Positions 8,883 to 17,996 are shown, counted from the stretch's first letter. The stretch: 64,000 nucleotides of DNA from Pseudooceanicola pacificus (GCF_009789075.1 NZ_WNXQ01000002.1:186001-250000); one strand, 5' to 3'. The notes: generated by a model from the letters alone, not told the origin. A program made the numbers and translations.

Positions 8883-9677
8883 TCAGCGCCCCTTGAACAC
8901 CGGCTTGCGTTTTTCCAGGAAGGCCTTGCGCGCTTCCTGTCCGTCCTCGCTGCCAAAGGCCATGCGGATGTTGGCGACCTCGTAGCGCAGCTGCTGTTCC
9001 ATGTCGGTGGCGTTGTAGGCCTTGACGATCCCGCGTTTCAGCAGGCGCATCGTGATCGGCGACCATTCGCAGAGCGACTGGCAATAGTCCTCAAGCCGCG
9101 CGGCAAAGCCTTCGTCCGAGACGGATTCCCCCGCCATCCCCCAGTCGACCGCCTCGGCGCCGGTGACGGTGCGGTTCTCCATCATGAAGCGCATCGCCTT
9201 TTCGTGGCCCATGGCCTGGGGCAGGGTGATGGTCAGCCCGGCGTCGGGCGATCCGCCGATCCGGGTGTAGCCCGCCATCAGCCGCGCGCTGTCGGCGATC
9301 AGCCGGGCATCGGCGGCCATCGCCAGCCCCAGCCCCGCGCCAACCGCCACGCCGTTGATCCCGGCAATCACCGGCTTGTCGCATTTCTGGCGCAGGGCCA
9401 GCAGGAACATGCCCACCCATCCGGTGTCGTTCAGCTGGCTGTCCATCGGCGACATGGGCGAGAAATCGTCGCCCCCCGACAGGTCCAGCCCGGCGCAGAA
9501 GGCGCGGCCCGAGCCGGTGATCGCGATCACCCAGACAGTGTCGTCATGGGCGGCGGCCTCGACCGCGCCGATCACTGCCCAGGCGAGCTCGCGGCTGAGG
9601 GCGTTCATCTTGTCGGCCCGGTTCAGCGTGATGGTGCGGACATGGCCCGTGTCGGTAATTTTCACCAGGTCGGTCAT
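8883..9677 (-). CDS. enoyl-CoA hydratase/isomerase (crotonase) family protein
   Basis: This 264-residue cytoplasmic enzyme has the crotonase fold and acts on an acyl-CoA. The oxyanion-hole regions FCAGLDLSGG (about 60-69) and INGVAVGAGLGLAMAADARL (about 108-127) are clear. The two glutamates of true enoyl-CoA hydratases are absent: a Gly (about 117) and a Tyr (about 137) stand in their places, while GGSPDAG keeps an aspartate seen in isomerase-like members. It may be an enoyl-CoA isomerase or a degradative family member, not a hydratase. The ATG at 9677 follows AGGGGAAC; the longer frame has no ribosome site. It lies 100 bases downstream of the fumC cluster on the same strand. Confidence 0.8.
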   Translation of the reverse strand: MTDLVKITDTGHVRTITLNRADKMNALSRELAWAVIGAVEAAAHDDTVWVIAITGSGRAFCAGLDLSGGDDFSPMSPMDSQLNDTGWVGMFLLALRQKCDKPVIAGINGVAVGAGLGLAMAADARLIADSARLMAGYTRIGGSPDAGLTITLPQAMGHEKAMRFMMENRTVTGAEAVDWGMAGESVSDEGFAARLEDYCQSLCEWSPITMRLLKRGIVKAYNATDMEQQLRYEVANIRMAFGSEDGQEARKAFLEKRKPVFKGR

Positions 9678-9777
9678 TGCGGTTCCCCTAAAGACTGTCG
9701 CGCCAAGGAAAGACGCCCGCCCCGGCGCTGCCAAGGCGCGGGGCGCGGAATTCACATGGATGCGGGGGCGGGGCGGG

Positions 9778-9993
9778 CTAACGGGTGCGGAAATGGGCCA
9801 GCACGTGCAGGCGGATCGCGGTGGCCAGTCCGGTGTCGGGGTCGCGGGCCTCGTCGATCTCGGCGGCGAGGTCGTTGAGCGTGCGGTCCCCGGCCTCGGC
9901 GATCTCGCGGAAGGCCTGCCAGAACTCGTCTTCCAGCGAGACGCTGGTGCGGTGCTGGCGCAGGGTCAGGGACCGCTTGACCGGGCGGCTCAT
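9778..9993 (-). CDS. ribbon-helix-helix domain protein (RHH_4 type)
   Basis: This 71-residue protein opens with basic residues, then KRSLTLRQHRTSVSLEDEFWQAFREIAEAG, matching the strand–helix–helix pattern of RHH_4 proteins found throughout Rhodobacterales. Such proteins resemble small DNA-binding repressors, but the role of this family is unknown. Its start overlaps the stop of the upstream DUF4169 gene by four bases (ATGA), and both follow fumC. This conserved trio suggests cotranscription with the TCA-cycle enzyme. Confidence 0.8.
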   Translation of the reverse strand: MSRPVKRSLTLRQHRTSVSLEDEFWQAFREIAEAGDRTLNDLAAEIDEARDPDTGLATAIRLHVLAHFRTR

Positions 9994-10178
9994 TCCTCGG
10001 TCCCGGGATCCCGGCGGTGGCCGTCCAACTCGCGCCGGGCCTTGTCGGCGCGGGCCTTCTCGGCGTCTTTCTCGGCTTTGGTGCGGCCGAATTTCACCGC
10101 GTTCTCATCGGCGCGGGCCTTTTTGTCGGCCCGCGCCTTGTCCTTGCGGAACCGGTTCAGGTTGACCGGCTGCGCCAT
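9990..10178 (-). CDS. DUF4169 family small basic protein
   Basis: These 62 residues are highly charged: PVNLNRFRKDKARADKKARA and FGRTKAEKDAEKARADKARR. The pattern (PVNLNRFRK followed by Lys/Ala-rich helices) is that of DUF4169, a family with no assigned function. It has no membrane segment and is predicted to be helical. It lies one base downstream of the fumC stop and overlaps the ribbon-helix-helix gene by four bases, so the three genes are probably translated from one message. Confidence 0.8.
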   Translation of the reverse strand: MAQPVNLNRFRKDKARADKKARADENAVKFGRTKAEKDAEKARADKARRELDGHRRDPGTEE

Positions 10179-10179
10179 G

Positions 10180-11574
10180 TCAGTCCTTGGGTCCGATCAT
10201 GTCCTCGGGCCGGACGATCCGGTCAAAGGTCTCGGCATCGACAAAGCCGAGGGCGATGGCCTCTTCCTTCAGCGTGGTGCCGTTCTTGTGCGCCGTCTTG
10301 GCCACCTTGGTGGCGTTGTCGTAGCCGATGGTGGGGGCCAGCGCCGTGACCAGCATCAGGCTTTCCTTCATCAGCTTGTCGATTCGCGCCGTATTGGCCT
10401 GGGTGCCCGTCACCATGTTGTCGGTGAAGGATCCCGCCGCATCGCCCAACAGCTGCATGGATTGCAGCACGTTGTAGGACATCATCGGATTGTAGACGTT
10501 CAGCTCGAAATGGCCCTGCGACCCGGCAAAGCCGACAGCCGCGTCATTGCCCATCACATGGGCGCAGACCATGGTCAGCGCCTCGGCCTGGGTCGGGTTC
10601 ACCTTGCCGGGCATGATCGAAGAGCCGGGCTCGTTCTCGGGCAGGATCAGCTCTCCCAGGCCCGAGCGGGGGCCCGAGCCGAGCAGGCGCAGGTCGTTGG
10701 CGATCTTGAAGAGCGAGGCCGCCACGGTCTTCAGCGCGCCCGAGAACATGACCATCGCATCATGGGCGGCCAGAGCCTCGAACTTGTTGGGCGCGGTGAC
10801 GAAGGGCAGACCGGTGATCCCGGCCATGTTCCGGGCGACCATCTCGGCCCAGCCCTTTTTCGTGTTCAGCCCGGTGCCGACGGCGGTGCCGCCCTGCGCC
10901 AGTTCGTAGATGTCGGGCAGGCAGGCCTTGACCCGCTCGATCCCCTTGCGGACCTGGTGGGCATAGCCGCTGAACTCCTGCCCCAGGGTCAGGGGGGTGG
11001 CGTCCTGGGTGTGGGTGCGGCCGATCTTGATGATGTCCTTGAACTCGTCGCGCTTGGCTTCCAGCGCGGTGGCGAGCTTTTCCAGCCCCGGCAGCAGCAC
11101 GTCGCGCGCCTGCATGGCGATGGCCACATGCATCGCGGTCGGGAAGGTGTCGTTGGACGACTGGCCCATGTTGCAGTGATCGTTCGGGTGGACGGGTTTC
11201 TTGGACCCCATCTCGCCGCCCAGCATCTCGATCGCGCGGTTCGAAATCACTTCGTTCGCGTTCATGTTCGACTGGGTGCCCGATCCGGTCTGCCAGACCA
11301 CCAGCGGGAAGTTGTCGTCGAACTTGCCGTCGATCACCTCGGTCGCGGCGGCGACGATGGCATTGCCGATCTCGCTCTCGATGGTGCCCAGTTCCAGGTT
11401 GGCCTGCGCGCAGGCCTTCTTGACCACGCCAAGCGCCCGGATGATCGGGACCGGCTGCTTTTCCCATCCGATCGGAAAGTTCATGATCGAGCGCTGCGTC
11501 TGCGCGCCCCAATACTTGTCTGCGGGAACTTCGAGCGGTCCGAAACTGTCGGTTTCGGTGCGGGTCTGGGTCAT
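10180..11574 (-). CDS. fumC: class II fumarate hydratase
   Basis: This cytoplasmic enzyme of 464 residues interconverts fumarate and malate in the TCA cycle. It matches family length and shows the N-terminal [21 protein letters not shown], the region [12 protein letters not shown] with catalytic residues, and the superfamily signature [13 protein letters not shown] near residue 319. Unlike class I fumarases it needs no iron-sulfur cluster. The ATG at 11574 gives the usual start MTQTRTE. Two small conserved genes follow directly. Confidence 0.96.
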   Translation of the reverse strand: MTQTRTETDSFGPLEVPADKYWGAQTQRSIMNFPIGWEKQPVPIIRALGVVKKACAQANLELGTIESEIGNAIVAAATEVIDGKFDDNFPLVVWQTGSGTQSNMNANEVISNRAIEMLGGEMGSKKPVHPNDHCNMGQSSNDTFPTAMHVAIAMQARDVLLPGLEKLATALEAKRDEFKDIIKIGRTHTQDATPLTLGQEFSGYAHQVRKGIERVKACLPDIYELAQGGTAVGTGLNTKKGWAEMVARNMAGITGLPFVTAPNKFEALAAHDAMVMFSGALKTVAASLFKIANDLRLLGSGPRSGLGELILPENEPGSSIMPGKVNPTQAEALTMVCAHVMGNDAAVGFAGSQGHFELNVYNPMMSYNVLQSMQLLGDAAGSFTDNMVTGTQANTARIDKLMKESLMLVTALAPTIGYDNATKVAKTAHKNGTTLKEEAIALGFVDAETFDRIVRPEDMIGPKD

Positions 11575-11675
11575 CGTCCGGTACTCCGATGTTTGACGTC
11601 GGGCCTGCTATACGCGCTCGCCCTGACGCACGCAATCGTGAGGGCTGCCGCAGGGAGCGACGGGCCGGGACGCGA

Positions 11676-11700
11676 AAGGCCCGGGGAGCGCCCGGGCCTT
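11676..11700 (-). terminator. terminator behind the methyltransferase gene
   Basis: A 10-bp perfect stem (AAGGCCCGGG/CCCGGGCCTT, five-base loop) lies 30 bases past the stop of the minus-strand methyltransferase and is followed by TTTCG on that strand. It separates that gene from fumC. Confidence 0.75.
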
Positions 11701-11730
11701 GGCTTCATCGGTCGGGGCAGTGCCGCGCGC

Positions 11731-12306
11731 CTATTGCACCACGCGGCGGAATTCGAAGACGCGGGCGGGGGGCAGGTTGGCCCAGACGGTGCCGCGCTTG
11801 GACGCCGACACGCCCAGTTCCGCCTGCACCTCTGGCGGAATCGGGGCATTGGGCGAATAGGTGATCTGCACGAAGACGGCATCGGGCGCCATCACGCTGA
11901 AGGCCGGGCCCAGGATTTCGCGCTGGATCTGGGGACGGGCCAGCACCGGCACCCCCGAGATCACCGCGCCGATGCCGGTCAGCCCGATGCGGGCGATATC
12001 CTGCGCCGGGCGGTTCAGCACGGTCACGCCGGGGAATTTCTGGCACAGGGTCTCGCAGAAACGGGGGTTCATCTCCATCAGCGTCAGCCGCTCGGGCGCG
12101 ATGCCGCGTTCCAGGATCATCCGGGTGAAACTGCCGGTGCCCGGCCCGATCTCGACGATGGGACCTCGGACGCTGTCCAGCCCCTCGGTCATCTTGCGCG
12201 CCACGGCGGCCGAAGACGGCGCAATCGCCGAGACTTCGGTCGGTCGCCGCATCATTTCGCCAAGGAAGACGGTGAAGTCACTCGCCATGCTCGTCAGGCC
12301 CCTCAT
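11731..12306 (-). CDS. phospholipid N-methyltransferase-like SAM enzyme (PmtA type)
   Basis: About 191 residues. The SAM-binding motif I is VEIGPGTGSFTRMIL, followed by the acidic motif LTLMEMNPRFCETL; FAD/KsgA-like spacing and the N-terminal FTVFLGEMMRRPTEVSAIAPSS fit the Sinorhizobium PmtA-type phosphatidylethanolamine N-methyltransferases that make phosphatidylcholine. Rhodobacteraceae carry both true PmtA and similar paralogues, so the substrate is inferred. I chose the ATG at 12306 (AGGA seven bases before); the ATG at 12288 (MASDF) is also possible, and a longer frame to 12423 is unlikely. Confidence 0.72.
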   Translation of the reverse strand: MRGLTSMASDFTVFLGEMMRRPTEVSAIAPSSAAVARKMTEGLDSVRGPIVEIGPGTGSFTRMILERGIAPERLTLMEMNPRFCETLCQKFPGVTVLNRPAQDIARIGLTGIGAVISGVPVLARPQIQREILGPAFSVMAPDAVFVQITYSPNAPIPPEVQAELGVSASKRGTVWANLPPARVFEFRRVVQ

Positions 12307-12458
12307 CTGGTTGTCCTGAGCGGGAGAGAAAGAACATGTCGCGTCATCCGGCAAGCTGTGCCACGCGTATTTTACGAAAAATTCACAGAGCAGGACCGCA
12401 AAAGGCGAAAGCGCACAGTTCATGCAGAACCGCAGCTTTGCCCTGCAACACCTTGATC

Positions 12459-12956
12459 TTACTTACGGAAAGAATCCAGCCGGACGACATCCGCCGCGCC
12501 GCCGTTGTCCTTGGCGGGCTTGCGCTCGACCGCGTCCTTGGACCGGTCGCGCAGCGGCCGGGGCGGGTCGGGCGGCGTGGGATCGTCCTCGTCGGCCTCG
12601 GAGGTCTGCGTCTCGAAGCGCAGGCCGAACTCCACCGACGGGTCCACGAAGGTCTTGATCGAGTCGTAGGGGATGAACATCCGTTCCGGCGCATCGCCGA
12701 AGTTGAGCGTCACGCCAAAGCCCTCGTCCTCGACCACGAGGTCGTCGTACCAGTGCTGCATCACCACCGTCATCTCGCTGGGGTAACGGTCCTTGAGCCA
12801 GTCGGCCAGTTCCGCGCCCGGATGGGTGGTGTCGAAGGTGATGAAGAAATGGTGCTGGCCGGGCAGTCCTGTCTCGGCGACATCGGACAACACTTCTTGG
12901 ATGAGACCACGCATGGCGCGGTGCATCAGGCTGCCATAGTCGATCGTTCCTGACAT
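12459..12956 (-). CDS. sspB: SspB-family ClpXP adaptor
   Basis: This 165-residue protein is the alphaproteobacterial form of SspB, which tethers ssrA-tagged proteins to the ClpXP protease. The N-terminal domain shows LPGQHHFFITFDTTHPGAEL, LKDRYPSEMTVVMQHWYDDL and FGVTLNFGDAPERMFIPYDS, all hallmarks of the SspB fold. The C-terminal 45 residues are acidic and proline-rich, ending VVRLDSFRK, the ClpX-binding tail. It lies about 1.4 kb downstream of the tmRNA gene that encodes the tag it would recognise, on the same strand with chrA between. The ATG at 12956 gives the expected start. Confidence 0.9.
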   Translation of the reverse strand: MSGTIDYGSLMHRAMRGLIQEVLSDVAETGLPGQHHFFITFDTTHPGAELADWLKDRYPSEMTVVMQHWYDDLVVEDEGFGVTLNFGDAPERMFIPYDSIKTFVDPSVEFGLRFETQTSEADEDDPTPPDPPRPLRDRSKDAVERKPAKDNGGAADVVRLDSFRK

Positions 12957-13057
12957 ATGCCTTCCCGTTTCCAGTTGCCTGCAAGCATAGGGGATTCGGT
13001 GGAAAACAAAAGACGGACGGGGGAGAAAAATTGCCTTTCCGTCAAGCGTCTGCCTGT

Positions 13058-14305
13058 TCAACCGACAAGTGCATCCAGACCCAGGCCTGCCGCCGCCATG
13101 ATGCCCAGAACCGCAATCAGTGGCAACCTCAGCCCCAGGATCAGCCCGCCCGCCAGCACAACTAGGCCGAGAGCGAGCGGCTGGAAGCTGGCGGGATCCG
13201 GCCAGGGCAGGTGGCCCAGGGCCCCGACGTCCGAAAACAGGATTTGCAGCGCGAAGCGGATCGACAGGTCCGCGATGACACCAGCCACCGCCGCCGTCAC
13301 CGCCGCCAGCGCCGAGGCCAGCCGGGGGGTGCCCATCAGCCGGTCGACATGCGGCGCCAGGGCAAAGATCCACAGGAAACACGGCACGAAGGTCATCCAG
13401 AGCGACAGCGCCCCCGCCGCGAGGGCCATCGAAACGCCGCCCTGCGCGGCCCCGGCCAGCATGGCGACAAACTGGGTCACCAGGATCAGCGGCCCGGGTG
13501 TCGTCTCGGCCAGGCCAAGGGCGTCGATCATCTGCGTGGCGTCGATCCAGCCCTTGGTCTGCACCACGGTCTGGGTCATGTAGGCCAGAACCGCATAGGC
13601 CCCGCCAAAGCTGACAACCGCCAGCTTGCCGAAGAACAGCCCGATATCCGCCAGAAACGCCTGCCCGGCGAGCCAGAGGGCGGCGACCGGGGCGATCCAG
13701 AGCAGGCCCCAAGTCACGAATGCGGTGGCGGTTCCGCGGCGCGCATCGGGGGCGAGGTCGGCCTCTGGCGGCGCGGCGCGCCCCAGCAGCGCCCCGGCGG
13801 CGGCGGCAGCGGCAACGATCGCCGGGAAGGGCAGGCCCAGGATCAGGATCGCGGCAAAGGCCAGCACCGCGACGGCCTGTCCCAGCCGATCCGTCAGCGC
13901 CCTGCGGCTCAGCCGGATCATCGCCTGCAGGACGATCACGATGACCGTCGCCTTGATGCCCAGGAAGGCCGCCTGCACCGCTGGCAGCGTGCCCCAGGCG
14001 ACATAGGCCAGCGCCAGCGCCGCGATCACCAGCGCGCCGGGCAGCACGAAGAGCAGCCCCGCCAGCAGACCGCCCAGCGTGCCGCGCAGCCGCCAGCCGC
14101 ACCAGGTGGCCAGTTGCATCGCCTCGGGCCCGGGCAGCATCATGCAGAAGGACAGGGCGCCCAGGAACCGCTGTTCCGACAGCCAGCGGCTGCGCTCGAC
14201 CAGCTCGCGGTGCATCAGGGCGATCTGCGCCGCCGGTCCGCCAAAGCTCAACACCCCGATCCGCCCGAAGACGCGGGCCATCTCTCTCAGGCTGGGGTCA
14301 GGCAT
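13058..14305 (-). CDS. chrA: chromate transporter, two-domain CHR family
   Basis: This inner-membrane protein of 415 residues is built of two homologous CHR halves. The first has VLSFGGPAAQIALMHRELVE and MMLPGPEAMQLATWCGWRL; the second repeats VSFGGAYAVLAYM and LAETTPGPLILVTQFV. About ten to twelve hydrophobic helices are present. ChrA exports chromate, exchanging it across the membrane; physiological substrate is uncertain in marine bacteria. The ATG at 14305 has GGAG seven bases before it; an alternative ATG 13 codons upstream (14344) has no ribosome site. It lies between sspB and the tmRNA gene. Confidence 0.88.
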   Translation of the reverse strand: MPDPSLREMARVFGRIGVLSFGGPAAQIALMHRELVERSRWLSEQRFLGALSFCMMLPGPEAMQLATWCGWRLRGTLGGLLAGLLFVLPGALVIAALALAYVAWGTLPAVQAAFLGIKATVIVIVLQAMIRLSRRALTDRLGQAVAVLAFAAILILGLPFPAIVAAAAAAGALLGRAAPPEADLAPDARRGTATAFVTWGLLWIAPVAALWLAGQAFLADIGLFFGKLAVVSFGGAYAVLAYMTQTVVQTKGWIDATQMIDALGLAETTPGPLILVTQFVAMLAGAAQGGVSMALAAGALSLWMTFVPCFLWIFALAPHVDRLMGTPRLASALAAVTAAVAGVIADLSIRFALQILFSDVGALGHLPWPDPASFQPLALGLVVLAGGLILGLRLPLIAVLGIMAAAGLGLDALVG

Positions 14306-14400
14306 CGGGGGTCTCCGTGGCGGCGCCGGACGGTCGTCGGGCATGGCACGGCATTTGGCAAGCGCGCCTGCGCGGGCGTCATGAAAACTTCACCGAAGAG

Positions 14401-14718
14401 GGGGGAAATGCAGGTTTCTGTTGCCAGGTACCTGCGAACCCCGCCTTACGCTGCTAGGCGCAAGGGCTTAAGATTCGATAGATCGAACCGCTTACGCGGC
14501 CAGAGCCATCGGAGCACGATTGTTGTTGGCAATTATGCTTAGCGTACCGATAACGGTGGTAACTCACCGGGACAAAGCAAACCCCTTTAGACGTTCGTCG
14601 ATCCTGTTTCAGCCCCATGATCCCCCAACAAGGGATGTTTGGTGGAGCCGCCGGGTACCGCCCCCGGGTCCGATCCGCTTATTACGAGCGCGTTTATGTC
14701 CATAGTCGGTTGCCCGAC
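14401..14718 (-). ncRNA. ssrA: tmRNA, circularly permuted two-piece alphaproteobacterial form
   Basis: Read on the minus strand, the acceptor piece comes first and ends in GGCTCCACCA at 14640. The coding piece follows with the 5' acceptor strand GGGGCTGAAACAGGATCGAC (complement of about 14596-14615) and the tag frame at 14530-14492, which reads ANNNRAPMALAA then TAA. This matches the ...RAPxALAA tags of Rhodobacteraceae and the order acceptor–spacer–coding of permuted tmRNA genes. The transcript rescues stalled ribosomes and tags the nascent chain for ClpXP. The 3' end is estimated from a hairpin around 14411-14435; the 5' end from the promoter. Confidence 0.9.
14492..14530 (-). other. tmRNA proteolysis-tag reading frame
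   Basis: Twelve codons plus TAA encode ANNNRAPMALAA. The ALAA end is the ClpX recognition signal, and the ANNN start is the SspB-binding part. There is no start codon because translation resumes here from the stalled ribosome. Confidence 0.9.
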
Positions 14719-14724
14719 ATCCCG

Positions 14725-14753
14725 GATATAGGCGCTGGCCGTCCGGAATTCAA
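14725..14753 (-). promoter_or_regulatory. sigma-70-type promoter of the tmRNA gene
   Basis: On the minus strand, TTGAAT (complement of 14748-14753) is followed after exactly 17 bases by TATATC (complement of 14725-14730), about seven bases before the inferred 5' end of the acceptor piece. Confidence 0.7.
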
Positions 14754-14788
14754 AGGGTTTGACGGGGAGATCCCGAAAATCCGCGCGA

Positions 14789-14863
14789 TCACCTGAGGCC
14801 GAGGAAGCCGAGGATGAAGAGGATGATGACGATCAGGCCGACGATGTAGATGATGCGGTTCAT
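14789..14863 (-). CDS. 24-residue single-helix membrane miniprotein
   Basis: A frame of 24 codons reads MNRIIYIVGLIVIILFILGF then LGLR and stop. GGAG lies nine bases before the ATG. Almost the whole chain is one hydrophobic helix with an Arg at each end, so it would span the inner membrane once. It is immediately upstream of the tmRNA promoter on the same strand. Very short proteins of this look occur in related bacteria as far as I recall, but I cannot check. Function unknown. Confidence 0.65.
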   Translation of the reverse strand: MNRIIYIVGLIVIILFILGFLGLR

Positions 14864-15344
14864 TCTGGAGTCTCCATATGTTCAGGTCAGGGAACCAACG
14901 GCGGGTCGGGGACTATTGTTCCCGATCTCGTGAGGTGGGGGTGAGGGCGCGCGCGGCCGGAACGGGCCGGTTCCGGCGCGGAGGGGGGCGGCAGACACGG
15001 GGTTCGGCCGCCCGACTGATCGCGCTGCGGTCTGACGGCTCGTCGGATGTGCCGTCGCGACGGAGGTGCCACGAGTCCGGGCGCGGTCTTCCGGGCGCGG
15101 TCTGCGATCAGGGCAGCAGCCCGGCGGCGTGACGGGGCAGCGCCAAGCTGCCCATCGTCGCATGTCTGGCCCGGCGCAATGGCGCGACAAGGGCGAGCGG
15201 CGCATGCGCCGTCCCCGATCCGGCGTTGTCGTGCACGGAGTGCTGTCCGGGATGCCGGATCGCCCCTGCGGGCCTGTGCCGCGCGACCTGAGCGGCGCAC
15301 CAAAGTCTTCGTCTGGAGCGCATGAACCGAAGCGATGGCAGGCC
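14864..15344. other. intergenic stretch, no gene seen
   Basis: About 480 GC-rich bases lie between the miniprotein start and the hairpin behind tyrS. Frames here are compositional noise without ribosome sites. It should hold the miniprotein promoter. Confidence 0.45.
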
Positions 15345-15362
15345 GCCGGGCTAATGCCCGGC
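15345..15362 (-). terminator. hairpin behind tyrS
   Basis: A 7-bp stem GCCGGGC, loop TAAT, GCCCGGC lies 11 bases past the tyrS stop on the minus strand. No T run follows, so termination efficiency is uncertain. Confidence 0.5.
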
Positions 15363-15372
15363 AGCCAGACCG

Positions 15373-16626
15373 TCAGGCCGCGATCTTCACCAGCGCGTGC
15401 CGCTTCTTGCCCGCCGAGAGCTTTACCGGAGAGGCGAGGGCGGCCGCGTCCAGCACCATCCCGGCATCCGTCAGCGGCGCATCGTCGATCCGCGCGCCGT
15501 TGTCGGCGATCAGGCGCTTGGCCTCCTTGCCGGTCTTCACCAGCCCCGAGCGCACGAAGAGCTGCACAACCGAAATGCCGTCGCCGACCTCGGCCGCCGT
15601 CAGCTCCAGCGTGGGCAGGTCGTCACCCACGCCGCCCTTTTCGAAGACCTCGCGCGCGGTGGCCTCGGCCGTGGCGGCGGCCTCGGCCCCGTGCAGCAGG
15701 GTGGTCACCGCATTGGCCAGGATCACCTTGGCGCCGTTGATCTCGGACCCGCCGAGCGCACCCAGCCGGTCGCATTCGTCCACCGGCAGTTCGGTGAAGA
15801 TCTTCAGGAAGCGGCCCACGTCGGCATCGGTCGTGTTGCGCCAGAACTGCCAGTATTCGTAGGGGGACAGCATCTTGTCGTTCAGCCAGACCGCGCCCGA
15901 GGCCGACTTGCCCATCTTGCGCCCGTCCGATGTCGCCAGAAGCGGCGTCGTCAGGCCGAAGATTTCGGTGTCCAGCACGCGGCGTGTCAGGTCGATGCCG
16001 TTGACGATATTGCCCCACTGGTCCGACCCGCCCATCTGCAGCACGCAGCCGTAGCGGCGGTTCAGCTCCATGAAGTCATAGGCCTGCAGGATCATGTAGT
16101 TGAATTCCAGGAAGGACAGCGACTGTTCGCGGTCCAGCCGGGATTTCACACTTTCGAAGGACAGCATGCGGTTGACGCTGAAATGCCGCCCGATGTCGCG
16201 CAGGAATTCCAGGTATTTCAGATCGTCCAGCCATTCGGCGTTGTTCAGCATCAGCGCCCCGGTGGGGCTGTCGTCATAGGTCAGGAGCTTGGCAAAGACG
16301 TCCTTGAGCCCGGCGATGTTGGCGTCGATGGCGGCATTGTCCAGCAGGGGCCGTTCCTCGGAACGGAAGGAGGGATCGCCCACCTTTGTCGTGCCGCCGC
16401 CCATCAGGGTGATCGGCTTGTGCCCAGTCTTTTGCAGCCAGCGCAGCAGCATGACGTTCATCTGGTGGCCGACATGCAGCGAGGGCGCTGTCGCGTCATA
16501 GCCGATATAGGCCGGGACCACCCCCGACACCAACGCCTCGTCGAGGCCCTGGTAATCGGTGCAATCCGCGATGAAGCCGCGCTCGCGCGCAACAGTCAGG
16601 AAATCCGATTTCGGGTTGTAGGTCAT
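15373..16626 (-). CDS. tyrS: tyrosyl-tRNA synthetase
   Basis: This 417-residue class I synthetase charges tRNA-Tyr. The HIGH-like motif is PSLHVGH (about residues 50-56), the tyrosine-pocket region is [14 protein letters not shown] with GGSDQWGN, and the KMSKS loop is GRKMGKS. A C-terminal S4 RNA-binding domain ([20 protein letters not shown]) completes it. The ATG at 16626 gives the standard start [10 protein letters not shown]; the frame continues upstream into the divergent gene. It is divergent from anmK, with 64 bases between starts. Confidence 0.96.
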   Translation of the reverse strand: MTYNPKSDFLTVARERGFIADCTDYQGLDEALVSGVVPAYIGYDATAPSLHVGHQMNVMLLRWLQKTGHKPITLMGGGTTKVGDPSFRSEERPLLDNAAIDANIAGLKDVFAKLLTYDDSPTGALMLNNAEWLDDLKYLEFLRDIGRHFSVNRMLSFESVKSRLDREQSLSFLEFNYMILQAYDFMELNRRYGCVLQMGGSDQWGNIVNGIDLTRRVLDTEIFGLTTPLLATSDGRKMGKSASGAVWLNDKMLSPYEYWQFWRNTTDADVGRFLKIFTELPVDECDRLGALGGSEINGAKVILANAVTTLLHGAEAAATAEATAREVFEKGGVGDDLPTLELTAAEVGDGISVVQLFVRSGLVKTGKEAKRLIADNGARIDDAPLTDAGMVLDAAALASPVKLSAGKKRHALVKIAA

Positions 16627-16690
16627 GGCTCTTGTCCGGGATGTGGTTCGGCGGCACTGTATAGGACCGAGGCAGGCAAAGGAAAAGGGC

Positions 16691-17797
16691 ATGATGAGGC
16701 CCAGGGGGCAGTCGGTTCGGGTCAAGGCACTCGGGGCGATGTCGGGCACGTCGCTCGACGGCGTGGACGCGGCGGTGGTGGATACCGACGGCGTCGATAT
16801 TTTCGGATTTGGCGCAACGGGTTACCGGGAATACACCCCGGCGGAACGGGCCGTGCTGACCGCCGCGCTTGGCCGCTGGCCGGGCGAGACCGGCGTGGAT
16901 GCCGCCGCCGACGTGGTGCAGAGCGCGCATGAAGAGCTGATCGCCGGGTTCGACGGCATCGCGGTGATCGGCATGCATGGCCAGACCCTGGCGCATGAAC
17001 CGCGGGGCAGGGGCACCCACCAGGTGGGCGACGGGCAGGCCCTGGCGCGTGCCCTGGGCGTGCCGGTGGTCTGGGATTTCCGCACCGCCGATATCCGCCT
17101 GGGGGGCGAGGGGGCGCCGCTGGCGCCGTTCTTCCATTTCGCCTGCGCCCGCTGGATCGGCGCGTCCGAGCCGCTGTGCTTCCTCAATCTCGGCGGGGTG
17201 GGGAACCTGACCTATGTCGACCCCTCCTTCGCAAGACCCGAGGAGGAGGGCGCGCTGCTCGCCTTCGACACCGGGCCGGCCAATGCGCCGATCAACGACC
17301 TGATGCAGGAGCGGCGGGGCGAGGTCTATGACCGCGACGGCGCGCTGGCGGCGCAGGGCGACGTGGCCGAGGGCGCGCTGGAGCTGTTCCTGGACGATCC
17401 CTATTTCTCGCGCATGCCGCCCAAGTCGCTGGACCGCAACGCCTTTGGCGACATGGTGGGGCTGGTGCGCGAGCTGGACGACGCCGATGCGGCGGCGACG
17501 CTGACGGGGATGTGCGCGGCCTCGGTGCTGCGGGGGATGGAACATTGCCCGACCCCGCCGTCACGGCTGCTGGTGACCGGCGGCGGACGCAACAACCCTG
17601 TGCTGATGGAGATGCTGCGCGTCTCGCTCGACTGCCCGGTGGAACCGGTGGAGGCGGCGGGGCTCGACGGCGACATGCTCGAAGCGCAGGCCTTTGCCTA
17701 TCTCGCGGTGCGGGTGATGCGGGGGCTGCCGACATCCTGCCCCTCGACCACGGGGGTGCGCATGGCGGTTGGCGGGGGCGAGGTCAGCCGGGGCTGA
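16691..17797 (+). CDS. anmK: anhydro-N-acetylmuramic acid kinase
   Basis: This cytoplasmic kinase of 368 residues phosphorylates 1,6-anhydroMurNAc during peptidoglycan recycling. It shows [14 protein letters not shown] at the N-terminus (phosphate-binding motif), [24 protein letters not shown], and the late [14 protein letters not shown] nucleotide-binding loop. I chose the first ATG of an ATGATG pair at 16691, seven bases after AAGGA. Length fits the family (about 370). It is divergent from tyrS and seems to be monocistronic. Confidence 0.93.
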   Translation: MMRPRGQSVRVKALGAMSGTSLDGVDAAVVDTDGVDIFGFGATGYREYTPAERAVLTAALGRWPGETGVDAAADVVQSAHEELIAGFDGIAVIGMHGQTLAHEPRGRGTHQVGDGQALARALGVPVVWDFRTADIRLGGEGAPLAPFFHFACARWIGASEPLCFLNLGGVGNLTYVDPSFARPEEEGALLAFDTGPANAPINDLMQERRGEVYDRDGALAAQGDVAEGALELFLDDPYFSRMPPKSLDRNAFGDMVGLVRELDDADAAATLTGMCAASVLRGMEHCPTPPSRLLVTGGGRNNPVLMEMLRVSLDCPVEPVEAAGLDGDMLEAQAFAYLAVRVMRGLPTSCPSTTGVRMAVGGGEVSRG

Positions 17798-17996
17798 CAT
17801 CGCGCCGCTCCGACCGGTTTGGCGGCATCTGCCGGAGGCCGGGCCGGGGCGGAGCCGTTAAGGCCCATTGCCGCATTGATCGTGCCACGGGCGCGCGATA
17901 AGAGGCGGATTATCCGCACCGGGCGCCCAAGGGCTCGTCGGAGAGAGCATCGGATGCCACCTGCCGGCCGCGCGCCGGTCTGCAAGGAGCCTGACC

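Noticed and set aside
7004..8896. 630-codon frame overlapping the helicase
   Set aside because: Arg/Pro/Ala-rich out-of-phase shadow of the DEAD-box helicase.
9355..12456. 1033-codon plus-strand frame
   Set aside because: It runs antisense through the crotonase, fumC and methyltransferase genes and shows no protein-like motif.
14864..15344. Possible gene between the miniprotein and tyrS
   Set aside because: Several frames are open on both strands, but all are compositional noise without ribosome sites or motifs.
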